The notes under the pieces are model-generated. The model made no database searches. It saw only the letters and a list, made by a program, of their open reading frames with translations, and was not told where the DNA came from. 64,000 nucleotides of DNA, taken from positions 49,517-113,516 of the forward strand of contig NZ_JACXZS010000014.1 of the NCBI RefSeq assembly GCF_014779795.1, given 5' to 3'. Within the stretch, counting starts at the first letter, position 1, and the number at the start of each line of letters is the position of its first letter. Of this stretch, positions 43,829 to 53,066 are shown one piece after another. The DNA is from Microbacterium helvum. Its GTDB lineage: Bacteria > Actinomycetota > Actinomycetes > Actinomycetales > Microbacteriaceae. Both the position numbers and the translations under genes were made by a program.

Positions 43829-44597
43829 CCTGCAGCGTTTCGATGAGCTCACCGAACGCCTCACGACCGGGTTCGCCCGTGTCCCCGGCGCGCATGGGCT
43901 GGTCGTGGTCGGTTCGGCGGCAGCGGCCGAGCGCCGGGATCGCTGGTCTGACCACGACTTCCTGGCGCTCATCGACGCCCAGGCGGCTGCTTCAGCGAGG
44001 GAGTCCCTCGATTGGCTGCCCGAACCGGAGCGCATCGTGCTCCTCGCCCGGGAAGGTGCACTGGGGTTCTCAGTGCTCTACGACGACGCACATCTGCTGG
44101 AGTTCGCCATCGCCTCCGTCGACGAGCTCGCAGGTACGGCGATCGGCGAGGCAGGCCTCACCTTCGGCGACGAACGTGCCCTCTCGTTCGTCGCCGAAGG
44201 GCGCGAGCGGCTGAACACCCTTACGCCGGTCGATGCCGCCAGCGAGGCGGGTCTGGTCTTCGTCAAGTTGCTCGTCGGCTACGGACGTGCGCGCCGCGGC
44301 GAACGGATCGTCGCCGGCCAGTTCGTCCGCACCTGGGCTGTCGGGCACATGATCCGGACCATCCGCGCGCGCATCGAGCCTGTCACAGGCGTGCGAGAAG
44401 ACGCGCTTGAACCAGCCCGTCGCTTCGACGCCGCTTATCCCGAGATCGCTGTCCGCCTGGACGCCGTGCTTAGCCAGGCTGTCGAGGACGCGGCACGCGG
44501 CGTCGCCGCGCTCGCACGTGAGGTCCTCGAGCCCGGGTGGTCGGCGTTTCCGAGCCGTGCCGCCGATGTCGCCGAAGCGGTACTCGCGCAAGAGTGA
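43821..44597 (+). CDS. Nucleotidyltransferase-domain protein
   Basis: 258 aa. The pattern GLVVVGSAAAAERRDRWSDHDFLALID (about 27-53) contains the G-S and D-x-D metal motif of the minimal nucleotidyltransferase fold, as in aminoglycoside adenylyltransferase-like proteins. The start overlaps the GH13 end by 8 bp. Target unknown. Confidence 0.8.
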   Translation: MRDLQRFDELTERLTTGFARVPGAHGLVVVGSAAAAERRDRWSDHDFLALIDAQAAASARESLDWLPEPERIVLLAREGALGFSVLYDDAHLLEFAIASVDELAGTAIGEAGLTFGDERALSFVAEGRERLNTLTPVDAASEAGLVFVKLLVGYGRARRGERIVAGQFVRTWAVGHMIRTIRARIEPVTGVREDALEPARRFDAAYPEIAVRLDAVLSQAVEDAARGVAALAREVLEPGWSAFPSRAADVAEAVLAQE

Positions 44598-44607
44598 GAG
44601 GCCGCGA

Positions 44608-45621
44608 TCAGCTGTCGCGCGGCGCCGGGCCGGTCGACTCCCGTACGACGAGCTCGGGCTGGAAGATGTACTCGGTGCGGTAGGCCAGGATCCCGTTCAT
44701 CTCGCCGACGAAGGCGTCCGCGATTGCAATGCCCATGGTCGGCACCGGCTGCCGGATCGTTGTAAGGGGCGGCCAGCAGCTGCGCGCCAGGATCGAGTCA
44801 TCGAATCCGACCACTGACAGCCGACCGGGAACGGAAAGCCCCTGCCGGCGGGTTTCGGCCAGCACTCCCACCGCCATGAGGTCGCTCGCGCAAACCACCG
44901 CGGTGCATCCTTCTGCGATGAGTTCGCGGGCTGCGCTCGCGCCACCATCGTCGGAGAGCAGCCCGTGCACCACGGGTGCGACGGCGGACGGGCCGAGACC
45001 TTCCTGGATCGCGGAACGGAATCCTGCGGTGGCCCGGCGGGTGGGGACCCAGGATTCTGGTCCGCTGGCGAATCCGATGCGGCGGTGCCCCATCGCTATC
45101 AGGTGGCGGACCGCGATCGACATGGATGCCGCGTCGTCGATGGAGAAGAAAGGAGCGTCGACGCCCTCGCGGTATCCGTTCACGAAGCCCAACGGCAGTC
45201 CGAGCTCACGCAGCGCTTGGTAGCGGTCGGTCGATTCTGCCGTGTCCGCGTGCTGTCCTGCGACGAAGAGGATGCCCGACACGCCTGCTTCAACGAACAT
45301 GTCGATGATCTCGTCCTCGTGCAGGCCGCCTTCGCTCTGTGTGCCGATGAGCGGGGTGAAGCCACGGCGGGCGAAGTTCGGTGCGAGAGCTTGTGCGAAG
45401 GCAGGAAAGATCGGGTTCACCAGCTCGGGCAGCAGCACTCCTACGGGGCGCGCCGTGCGGCTCCGCAGCCGCGACGGCCGCTCATATCCGAGCACATCGA
45501 GGGCCGTGAGAACTGCGCGGCGCTTCGCGGGTGCCACGCCCGGCTTGTCGTTGAGGACGCGGCTGACGGTCGCTTCGCTGACGGCGGCATGCGCTGCGAT
45601 GTCAGCGAGAGTGGCACCCAT
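44608..45621 (-). CDS. LacI-family transcriptional regulator
   Basis: 337 aa. The LacI helix-turn-helix is MGATLADIAAHAAVSEATVSRVLNDKPGVAP. The ligand-binding domain shows VGVLLPELVNPIFPAFAQAL and ends with PELVVREST. Divergent-free: it lies between the GH13/nucleotidyltransferase pair and the importer operon, convergent with the former. Three TGCAAG-type operators in the locus are its likely targets, and maltodextrin its likely inducer. Confidence 0.93.
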   Translation of the reverse strand: MGATLADIAAHAAVSEATVSRVLNDKPGVAPAKRRAVLTALDVLGYERPSRLRSRTARPVGVLLPELVNPIFPAFAQALAPNFARRGFTPLIGTQSEGGLHEDEIIDMFVEAGVSGILFVAGQHADTAESTDRYQALRELGLPLGFVNGYREGVDAPFFSIDDAASMSIAVRHLIAMGHRRIGFASGPESWVPTRRATAGFRSAIQEGLGPSAVAPVVHGLLSDDGGASAARELIAEGCTAVVCASDLMAVGVLAETRRQGLSVPGRLSVVGFDDSILARSCWPPLTTIRQPVPTMGIAIADAFVGEMNGILAYRTEYIFQPELVVRESTGPAPRDS

Positions 45622-45653
45622 GGCCGCAAGGCTAGCACCGCGTGTTCGCGCGG

Positions 45654-46601
45654 CTATTTCACCGCTCCGGCCGTCAGCCCGCCCACGATGTACTTCTGCA
45701 GAAGGAAGAACAAGAACACGACCGGCAGCGCTGCAAGGACCGCGCCGGCGGCGAACACCGGCCAGTTCGCGGAGGTCTCCTGAGAGACGAATTGGTACAG
45801 CCCGACGGCCAACGTCTGCTTCGCCGGGTCGGTGAGCACCACGCTGGCCACGACGAACTCGCTCGCAGTTCCGATGAAGGACAGCAGCCCGACAACGGCG
45901 AGGATGGGCGCCGCCAGCCTGAGGATGATGGTGAAGAAGATCCGGGCGTGCCCAGCTCCGTCAAGCTTCGCCGCTTCGTCGATGGACGCCGGCACGGTGT
46001 TGAAGAACCCGTACATCAGATACGTGTTCACCCCGAGCGCACCGCCCAGGTAGACCAGGATCAGTCCGAGCTGCGAGTCGAGCCCGATGGCCGGGAAGAT
46101 GTCGCCGATCGAGGTCATCAGGAGGAAGATCGCGACCACTCCGAGGAGCTGCGGGAACAGCTGCACCAGCAGGATGGTGGTCAGCCCGAGACGCCGGCCA
46201 CTGAACCTCATCCGGGAGAAGGCGTAGGCGGCGAGAGCTCCGAGGAACACTGTTCCGAGCGCGGCCACGAGGCCGATGATGACGGTGTTCGCGAACCACG
46301 CACCATAGGGCTGCGTCGGGTTGCTGAACAGTTCGATGTAGTTGGTGAGGTCGATTGAGCGGAACAGCCCGTTGGAGCTGACCAGGCTTCCGTTCGGGTT
46401 CAACGACGCCGACACGATGTAGAGAATCGGGAACACGGCGATCACGCTGGTGACGACCGCGACCGCGTACTTGCCGACGAGTCCCAGTCGCTCACGACGG
46501 CGGTGCGAGGGTCCGACGTGGCGGGCGCGGCGGCGCTGCGGGTTGACGACCGGTGAAAGTGCCGTGTCCAATTCGAAGGGGTCCGCGGTGATCGGCTCCA
46601 T
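45654..46601 (-). CDS. ABC maltodextrin transporter permease, MalG type
   Basis: 315 aa. Six membrane segments with the EAA loop DEAAKLDGAGHARIFFTIILR near 215. The ATG overlaps the MalF-type stop by one base (TGATG). It is the last gene of the importer transcript. Confidence 0.92.
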   Translation of the reverse strand: MEPITADPFELDTALSPVVNPQRRRARHVGPSHRRRERLGLVGKYAVAVVTSVIAVFPILYIVSASLNPNGSLVSSNGLFRSIDLTNYIELFSNPTQPYGAWFANTVIIGLVAALGTVFLGALAAYAFSRMRFSGRRLGLTTILLVQLFPQLLGVVAIFLLMTSIGDIFPAIGLDSQLGLILVYLGGALGVNTYLMYGFFNTVPASIDEAAKLDGAGHARIFFTIILRLAAPILAVVGLLSFIGTASEFVVASVVLTDPAKQTLAVGLYQFVSQETSANWPVFAAGAVLAALPVVFLFFLLQKYIVGGLTAGAVK

Positions 46602-48205
46602 CAGTTCAGCTCCTCAAGGGCCTTGGTGCGGCGGAATCCGACGATCGAGATCGCGGCTACCAGCAGGAAGATGATGATCGAGAACGCGCTTGCGAGTCCG
46701 TAGTCGCGCCCGCTCGTCTCACCGAACGCGACCTTGTAGACAAGGGTGATCAAGATGTCTGTCGCGCCCACGTTCATGTCTGTGGAGATGTCCTGAGGGC
46801 CGCCCTCGGTGAGCATGTAGATCACGTTGAAGTTGTTGAAATTGAATGCGAACGCGGCGATCAGCAGCGGTGCCATGGTGACCATCAGCAGCGGGAGCTT
46901 CACGCGCCGGAAGATGGTCCATGCGCCGGCGCCGTCCATCCGCGCCGCCTCGACGTACTCCTCTGGAATGGACTGCAGCGCGCCGGTGGCGACCAGGAAC
47001 ATGTAGGCGTAGCCGAGCCAGACGTTGACCAGCAGGATGCTCACTTTCGCCAAGATCGGGTTGGTCAGCCAGGGGACGTCGGCGCCGCCAAGCAGCACCT
47101 GATTGATGAAGCCGAACTGGGAGTTCAGCATCCCGCTCCAGATGAGGGCGGAAAGGAACGCGGGGAACGCGTACGGGAGGATCACCAGTACCCGGAACGT
47201 TCGGCGGAACCGCAGTCGCGGGTCGTTGAGCACGGTGGCGAGGAACACTCCGACAGCGAAGGTTGCGGCGACGGTGAACCCGGCGAAGACGAACGTCCAC
47301 ACGATGACCTGCAGCAGAGGCCCGCGGATGGACTCCTCGGTGAAGGCGGCGACGAAGTTGTCGAAGCCGACGTTGATCTTCCAACCAGGCATCAGCTCGG
47401 TGCCGTCCTGGGAGACGAACGCGCCGGTTCCTTCGTCGCTGTAGACCACGCCGGTCGCCACGTCGATGAACGTGTCTGTGGCTTCGTCGTACTTCATGGA
47501 CGCGGAGTACACGTAGGCCTTCGCGCCGTCCGGGGTTCGCAGCGCCCCCTCGTCCAGGTCGTCAGACAGTGGGACGCTCATCGCTGCGATCTGCGACTGC
47601 TGAGCAAGCATCTGTGAGAAGTCGAGGGTCTCGTACCCGTCGAGGCCGACGGCGCGTCCGCCTTCGAACTTTGCGTCTTCGGCGGGCTCGAGGGGTTTGC
47701 CGTCGGAGCCGACCATTGCGGTACCGTCTGTCTCGGTGACGAGGAAGGACAGTTCGCCGAACCGTTCCACGACGACCATGTCGTACGCGGGCGAATCGGG
47801 AACTCGCGAGAGCGACTTCTCGATGAGCACGGAGATGGCGTCGCCCTTGTCGCCCATGTGCCCGTCGCCGTAGTTGGTGAAGGCGATGTACCCGCTGTAG
47901 ACGACGACGTAGAGCTGGAACACGACAAGGAAGACCGTTCCCGGCACCAGGTACTTGGCCGGCAGCATCCCCCGCCGCAGGTACACCCAATTGATCGCGG
48001 CGGCGGCCAACAGCACGGCCCCAGCGATCAGCCACTGCTCGTCGAGGGCGAGCACGAACGCGGCGTACAGCACGAGGGCGTCCAGCACACCGAGGGAGAC
48101 GATTTTGACGAGCAGAGCTGAGGCCGACGGTAGCCGTCGTCGCGGCGCGCCCTTCGGAGACGGCGGCATCGGCGCGGGTGGCGCCTCAGTGGTGAGGGCG
48201 GTCAT
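46601..48205 (-). CDS. ABC maltodextrin transporter permease, MalF type with enlarged periplasmic loop
   Basis: 534 aa, longer than the usual 300-330. Between membrane segments 3 and 4 (about residues 115-285) lies a 170-residue loop (GDGHMGDKGDAISVLIEKSL through GTGAFVSQDGTELMPGW), like the P2 loop of Escherichia coli MalF that binds the maltose-binding protein. The EAA loop is VEAARMDGAGAWTIFRRVKLP. GGAG lies 5 nt before the ATG at 48205. The enlarged loop supports a maltose/maltodextrin role. Confidence 0.92.
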   Translation of the reverse strand: MTALTTEAPPAPMPPSPKGAPRRRLPSASALLVKIVSLGVLDALVLYAAFVLALDEQWLIAGAVLLAAAAINWVYLRRGMLPAKYLVPGTVFLVVFQLYVVVYSGYIAFTNYGDGHMGDKGDAISVLIEKSLSRVPDSPAYDMVVVERFGELSFLVTETDGTAMVGSDGKPLEPAEDAKFEGGRAVGLDGYETLDFSQMLAQQSQIAAMSVPLSDDLDEGALRTPDGAKAYVYSASMKYDEATDTFIDVATGVVYSDEGTGAFVSQDGTELMPGWKINVGFDNFVAAFTEESIRGPLLQVIVWTFVFAGFTVAATFAVGVFLATVLNDPRLRFRRTFRVLVILPYAFPAFLSALIWSGMLNSQFGFINQVLLGGADVPWLTNPILAKVSILLVNVWLGYAYMFLVATGALQSIPEEYVEAARMDGAGAWTIFRRVKLPLLMVTMAPLLIAAFAFNFNNFNVIYMLTEGGPQDISTDMNVGATDILITLVYKVAFGETSGRDYGLASAFSIIIFLLVAAISIVGFRRTKALEELN

Positions 48206-48288
48206 GGTGCTCCAGCGGCGGCGGGATGAGGTCGGGTATCGGGTGGTGCTGCGGGTCGGGGCTGAGGCGGTGCCCCGACCCGCAGCGG

Positions 48289-49536
48289 TCATTTCGCGAT
48301 GTCGGCCGCGATGCGGTCCGCCATCGTCTGCCAGGCGGTGGCCGGGTCGCCGGCCGTGTTGTTGACCAGGGCCGCCTCCGTGGCGCCCCAGTAGTTCCAC
48401 ACGGCACCCATCTCGGGGATCGCGGGCATCGGCACACCGGCGAGGGCCACCTCACCGTACGCACCGACGTCCGGGTCCTCCGCCGAAGCGATCTCGAACG
48501 CCGATGTCATCGCCGGCGGACGCCCACCTGCCTTGTACAGTGCGAGCTGCACGTCCTCGGTACCGAGGTAGTTGACGACGAACTCGTTAGCCGCGAGGGC
48601 GTTGTCGCTCTTCGCGCTGACGAAGAAGCCCTGCACACCGACGAACGGCGTCCCCGCCTCGGTGCCCGCCTGCGGGATCGGCTCGATCGCGTAGTCGATG
48701 CCGCCATCCTTGAAGGCCGGGAGATTCCACGGGCCCGAGAGCATGTACGGCGACTTGCCGGCCGCGAACTCGTCACGAGCGATCTCGTTCGTGATGTTGG
48801 TGTTGAGCACACCCTCCTGGCCCCATTCCACCAGCTTCTCCGCGAACTCTTCCCCACCCGGGTTGCCGATCAGCAGATCGTCCGGGTTGTAGCTGCCGTC
48901 AGGGTTGGTGCCGAACAGCGGCGCACCGTACGAGGTCTGCAGCGGGTAAAGGTGGTACGGATCGGACTCGGGTCCCGAGGGCACGAGCACCGGGTACTGC
49001 GCGGCACCGCTGGCGACCACGGCCTGCCCGGCCGCGATGAGCTCATCCCACGTTGCCGGGGTCGAATCCGCCAGAGCGGAGTTGCGGACCAGCGCGATGT
49101 TCTCAACCGAGACCGGCAGTCCGTAGGTGGTTCCCTCGTAGCTCATCGCCCGGATCGCCACATCGGAGTACTCGTCGGCGGTGTCGCCGAGTTCGAGAGG
49201 AGCGACGACGCCGTTCTGCACGAACAGACCCAGCCAGTCGCTGCCACCGACGATCACGTCAGGGCCCTTCCCCGTGGGCGCCTGCTTGATGAAGTCTTCC
49301 TTCATCGTGTCGCCGTACTCCTTCTGGACGAGCTTCACGTTGATGCCCTTGTCAGCCTCGAACTGCGCGACGATGTCCTTCAGTTCCTCGGCGCGGTTGG
49401 GATCGACCCAGACAGTCAGCGTCTGCGAGCTGGTGTCCGATGCGGACGAGTCACCGCCCGAGCATCCCGTCAGTGCCGCGGTCGCGACGAGACCGCCGAC
49501 GACCAGCGCCGTGGTGGCGCGGTACTTCACCCTCAT
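48289..49536 (-). CDS. ABC maltodextrin-binding lipoprotein, MalE type
   Basis: 415 aa. Lipobox AALTGC at about 20-25. The mature domain begins TLTVWVDPNRAEELKDIVAQF and continues YGDTMKEDFIKQAPTGKGPDVIVGG, close to MalE and cyclodextrin-binding proteins. First gene of the importer operon with two LacI-type sites in its 150-bp leader. Confidence 0.93.
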   Translation of the reverse strand: MRVKYRATTALVVGGLVATAALTGCSGGDSSASDTSSQTLTVWVDPNRAEELKDIVAQFEADKGINVKLVQKEYGDTMKEDFIKQAPTGKGPDVIVGGSDWLGLFVQNGVVAPLELGDTADEYSDVAIRAMSYEGTTYGLPVSVENIALVRNSALADSTPATWDELIAAGQAVVASGAAQYPVLVPSGPESDPYHLYPLQTSYGAPLFGTNPDGSYNPDDLLIGNPGGEEFAEKLVEWGQEGVLNTNITNEIARDEFAAGKSPYMLSGPWNLPAFKDGGIDYAIEPIPQAGTEAGTPFVGVQGFFVSAKSDNALAANEFVVNYLGTEDVQLALYKAGGRPPAMTSAFEIASAEDPDVGAYGEVALAGVPMPAIPEMGAVWNYWGATEAALVNNTAGDPATAWQTMADRIAADIAK

Positions 49537-49567
49537 TGGTGCTGCCTTTCCATGTGATCAACAGGCC

Positions 49568-49665
49568 GCAACGTTGCAAGCGCTTCCAGTATCCGTGGAA
49601 TCGGGTCGCGCCGATGCGGTGAACAGCATGTTGGCAGAGGTTTGCCCCGCTTGCAAATTTTTGCA
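49568..49665 (-). promoter_or_regulatory. LacI-type operators in front of the maltodextrin importer
   Basis: TGCAAGCGCTTCCA (49575-49588, with an AAGCGCTT core) and the perfect palindrome TGCAAA-TT-TTTGCA (49652-49665) flank the promoter region. A third palindrome GCAACGTTGC (49568-49577) overlaps the first. This double-site layout suits LacI looping or stepwise control. Confidence 0.6.
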
Positions 49666-49689
49666 GTTGAGATCGTAAAGTCGGCTGAA

Positions 49690-50487
49690 TCAGAGTCGCC
49701 GTTGGGCGAAGTCCACCAGGCGGGCCAGCTCCATCACTCGGCACTCGGCAGCCCCGATCCTTACACTCCGGGAACCGCCTGCATCATCGAACTTGGCGCC
49801 GATACTGGCGAAATGCTGGTCGTCAACGACCGGCTCATCCCAGTCGACCCAGGTTCGCTGCCCATTGATCAGCAGCGGCGCGCCGTTGCGCACACGCGCC
49901 CGCTCCGGACCTCCTGCCCGGGACTCAGCCAGGTGTAGCGCCGTGCACGATTCGTAGCCCACCCCGAGGAGTACGACCTTGGCCCCCATGGCGTACAGCC
50001 GAGCGAGCGGGGAACGCTCTCCGAAAGGCTCGTCCACTGGGTGCTCGTTGACGATCCCTTCAGCCTCGAGCCCTTGTGCGGCAAAGGAACGGTGGGGATG
50101 AGCGCTGCGCAGAACTCCTGGCTGGGTGCGGAACAGCTCAGCGACTCGGCCCATGGTTCGCGTCGGAGTCAAGGCCGGATCGAAGGCTGGAAGGAGCTCC
50201 CTTGTCCGTGCGCGAGCCGCGCCGTCGAGCGCGGGATCGTCCAGGTAGTCCGGGTGGCAGAGATGCCAACTCTGCGAGGGCATGACGATGGTCCCCATCG
50301 GGCCGACGACAAGACGCAACGCTTCAACGACCGCCTGCTCGCCTCCCACGACGGTGCCGAAGGATGACAGTGCGCAATGTACGAGGATGACGTCACCTGG
50401 CTCAACGCCGACGGCCCGCATCCCCCCGGCAATATCACCCACCCCGACGTAGTGAACATCAGATGCACCATCTGCAAGACTTTTCAT
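49690..50487 (-). CDS. AAC(3)-type N-acetyltransferase-like protein (YokD superfamily)
   Basis: 265 aa. The pattern EPGDVILVHCALSSFGTVVGGEQAVVEAL, VMPSQSWHL, LRSAHPHRSFAA and LLGVGYESCTALHLAE is that of antibiotic aminoglycoside 3-N-acetyltransferases. Resistance is not certain, as many relatives have unknown targets. The ATG at 50487 lacks a ribosome site, and a LacI-type operator overlaps the first codons, so the start is uncertain. A further ATG lies at 50421. Confidence 0.8.
   Translation of the reverse strand: MKSLADGASDVHYVGVGDIAGGMRAVGVEPGDVILVHCALSSFGTVVGGEQAVVEALRLVVGPMGTIVMPSQSWHLCHPDYLDDPALDGAARARTRELLPAFDPALTPTRTMGRVAELFRTQPGVLRSAHPHRSFAAQGLEAEGIVNEHPVDEPFGERSPLARLYAMGAKVVLLGVGYESCTALHLAESRAGGPERARVRNGAPLLINGQRTWVDWDEPVVDDQHFASIGAKFDDAGGSRSVRIGAAECRVMELARLVDFAQRRL
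50473..50486. promoter_or_regulatory. LacI-type operator at the acetyltransferase start
   Basis: TGCAAGACTTTTCA matches TGCAAGAAGTTTCA upstream of the GH13 gene; flanking bases match too (CATC before, CATA and CCG after). Confidence 0.55.
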
Positions 50488-50923
50488 ATACCGAGTGTTG
50501 CTCATCAAGCAATTCGGTGGCAAGAATGCTTCCGAAGCAGCGATGCCCTCCCTCGAGCGGCAGCAAGCGATTCCGCGGAGCGAAGGAAGCATGGGAGATG
50601 TAAGTCCGAAATCACGCGTCATCGTCCGGGCTGCTTGGGTTAGTCGGTCGCAGGCGAATCCACGTGCGTCACCGGGAGAAGCCAATACCTTGCTGACCTG
50701 GAATCCGGACTGGCCGAACTGATCGCACCCACCGATTCGCTCGCGGCGCCGATGCCCCACCGCAGGGAGGACTACGAAAGGGGCGGCATCGCCCTCTGCT
50801 CGACGAAACCCGCGTCAAACCTGCGAATCTCGCGAGCTGACGGCGGACACCCACACGACCCCGCGCGCTCGGGGCGCGGACCGACCTGAGCAATCGACAC
50901 ACTGGCCGCCCCTCACATCCTGA
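50488..50923. other. 436-bp stretch without a convincing gene
   Basis: Open frames exist on both strands but lack ribosome sites, motifs and consistent codon bias. I see no repeats or RNA. It separates the acetyltransferase from the IS481 element. Confidence 0.45.
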
Positions 50924-52319
50924 GTGTCATGTGTCAGGACATCGGTGACGATCCTGCATCAGGACATCGGTAACGCTTTCGAGCTCCTTGGTGGTGACAC
51001 TTCTCCTCTATCTGTTGGGGATGAGTCGCGTTGAGCCTGTCGATCCTCGTGTCCGTCTCGCGATCGCGCAGTGGCCGCTGGATGCGCCGCGGGGTGCGGT
51101 GACGACGTTCTGTGCGGAGCACTCGATCTCGCGCAAGACGTTCTACGCGATCCGCAAGCGCGCCCTGGTGGAGGGGCAGGCGGCGGCGCTGGAGCCTCGT
51201 TCACGTCGCCCGAAGACCAGCCCGACGACGATCGCCGCCGAGGTCAAGAAGCAGGCGGTCGCGGTGCGGGCCGCGTTGGAGTCCTCCGGTCTGGATCACG
51301 GCCCGATCAGTGTGCACGACAAGATGCGCTCCCTCGGGATGACCCCGGTGCCGTCGATCGCGGCATTGGCGCGGATCTTCCGAGAGACTGGCGTGGCTCG
51401 GGCGGAACCTCGGAAGAAGCCGCGGGCCGCGTATCGCCGGTTCGTGTATCCGGCGCCGAACGCGTGCTGGCAGCTGGACGCGACCGAGTACGTCCTCGTG
51501 GGCGGACGTAAGTGTGTGATCTTCCAGCTCATCGACGACCACTCTCGCTACGCGGTCGCCTCCCATGCCGCGACCGGGGAGACCTCCCGTGATGCGATCC
51601 GAGTCGTGCGCAAGGCGATCAAGAAGCACGGGGTGCCTCAGCGACTGCTCTCCGACAACGGCATCGCCCTGAACCCGTCCCGACGCGGCATCATCGGGCA
51701 GCTCGTCGAGTACGTCACCGGGCTCGGGGTTGAACCGATCACCGGGAAGCCCTACAAGCCGACCACGCAAGGCAAGAACGAACGGTTCCATCAGACCCTG
51801 TTCCGCTACCTCGACAAGCAGCCCATCGCCGCGAACCTGCGGGAACTGCAGGCACAGATCGACCAGTTCGACCACATCTACAACACCGACCGCCCACACC
51901 AGGCGCTCCCCGACCGGATCACCCCGCAGGCTGCGTGGGACGCGACGCCGAAGGCTGCACCACCCAGGCCCCGACCGTTGCCGCGGAAGCCGCACGACCC
52001 ACTCCCGCCGGCGCCGTCGCCGAATGGCCGCCTCCGCGACGGCATCCGGGTCGCGACCGTCCACCCGAACGGGTCGATCAAAGCGCGCGGCGTCATCTTC
52101 AACGTCAGCTACCCACTGCGCGGGCAGGACGTCTACGTGATCTACGAAGCCGCCGGCATCATGATCTTCGACGACCGCGGCACCCTCCTCGCCGAGCACA
52201 ACTGGCCGCCGCCCGGAATCAAGTACGTCGGCAACTGCAAACCCCGAGGCCCCCGAGGACGAGAACTGTCACCGATGTCGTGAGACACGACCTGTCACCG
52301 AAGTCCTGAGACATCACAC
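50924..52319 (+). mobile_element. IS481-family insertion sequence
   Basis: About 1396 bp with 26-bp imperfect terminal inverted repeats (three mismatches) opening GTGTCATGTGTCAGGACATC. Inner copies of the CAGGACATCGGT motif follow at each end. A single transposase gene fills the element. No clear target duplication is seen. Confidence 0.9.
51021..52283 (+). CDS. IS481 transposase
   Basis: 420 aa. Leading helix-turn-helix DAPRGAVTTFCAEHSISRKTFYAIRKRAL, then the DDE integrase core: D in CWQLDATEYVLVGG, D in RLLSDNGIAL and E in QGKNERFHQTLFRYL. Ends with an Arg/Pro-rich linker and a small beta domain. Intact and probably active. The ATG at 51021 follows GGGG; an in-frame GTG lies at 50988. Confidence 0.93.
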   Translation: MSRVEPVDPRVRLAIAQWPLDAPRGAVTTFCAEHSISRKTFYAIRKRALVEGQAAALEPRSRRPKTSPTTIAAEVKKQAVAVRAALESSGLDHGPISVHDKMRSLGMTPVPSIAALARIFRETGVARAEPRKKPRAAYRRFVYPAPNACWQLDATEYVLVGGRKCVIFQLIDDHSRYAVASHAATGETSRDAIRVVRKAIKKHGVPQRLLSDNGIALNPSRRGIIGQLVEYVTGLGVEPITGKPYKPTTQGKNERFHQTLFRYLDKQPIAANLRELQAQIDQFDHIYNTDRPHQALPDRITPQAAWDATPKAAPPRPRPLPRKPHDPLPPAPSPNGRLRDGIRVATVHPNGSIKARGVIFNVSYPLRGQDVYVIYEAAGIMIFDDRGTLLAEHNWPPPGIKYVGNCKPRGPRGRELSPMS

Positions 52320-53062
52320 CCCAGTAGAGCGTGATCTCAAACCCTGCGTTCGCCTGCAATCACGCGGGTATCGAGGCATCAGACACTGCATGCGACTGCA
52401 GACGATCCCGGCACTTGTTCACGCATTGTTCACGCCCTCGTTCAGGGAAGAAGAGTCGGTCGGCCCATCGGCCGCCGGCGGCACACGCGGAAGATCACGG
52501 TCTTTCAGGATCGCGACGTGAGTGCGAGCAAGCTCCGCATGATGCCGTTCAGTACGCGAACGGTTTGCGAAGGTCCTGCATCGGCTGCCCCACCTCGACC
52601 AGATATGTCAGGGGCAGCGGACCGAAGACGTCCGCGACCTCGCCGCCGAGCTGTCGCGGAAAGGCGACCACGAGTTCAATGCCTGGGCGACGCATGTTAC
52701 CCATCAGGTAGTCCACACCCCTGATGCGCTTGAGGCGACCGCTCACGCGAGGTCGTGAACTGCTGTGGCTCGGAGGGCGCGCGAACGAAACACGGTGGTC
52801 GATGTCGAAGTCGTCGAGATCTCCCACGGCGCACGAGCGGGCGCGTGATGACTGTTCCATGCCTCATCGTCCCATGCGGCAGGCGCGAGTGGGGGCCGAG
52901 CGCGAGCAGCCCGAAGTGCTCGCGGAGTCGTGCGTCGGGCGCACGAGCCGACTCGAGCTGTGAGCCATCCAGGATGGGGGCGTAACGTCCGACCATGAGC
53001 GCACAGGCACAGACGAACGGCAGCGACGTGCCGGCCACCGCGACGAACCGACGAGTGCTCGA
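52320..53062. other. 743-bp stretch between IS481 and the glycosyltransferase locus
   Basis: Apart from a coding-like remnant (52542-52758) and a 23-codon frame (52995-53066) I see no gene. The rest lacks motifs and consistent codon bias. Confidence 0.4.
52542..52758 (+). pseudogene. 5'-truncated gene remnant
   Basis: A frame open from 52540 to a TGA at 52756-52758 reads ERFAKVLHRLPHLDQICQGQ then DLAAELSRKGDHEFNAWATH, with GC-rich third positions and a helical, soluble look. No start codon is available. Likely the 3' end of a gene whose front was lost, perhaps by the neighbouring IS481 event. Family not recognised. Confidence 0.35.
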
Positions 53063-53066
53063 GTGA
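52995..53066 (+). CDS. Possible 23-aa leader peptide coupled to the glycosyltransferase
   Basis: ATG at 52995 gives MSAQAQTNGSDVPATATNRR plus three residues. Its TGA overlaps the GTG start of the next gene (GTGA), and that gene lacks its own strong ribosome site. Coupling is plausible; the ribosome site of the peptide is weak (GGGGG 13 nt upstream). Confidence 0.3.
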   Translation: MSAQAQTNGSDVPATATNRRVLE

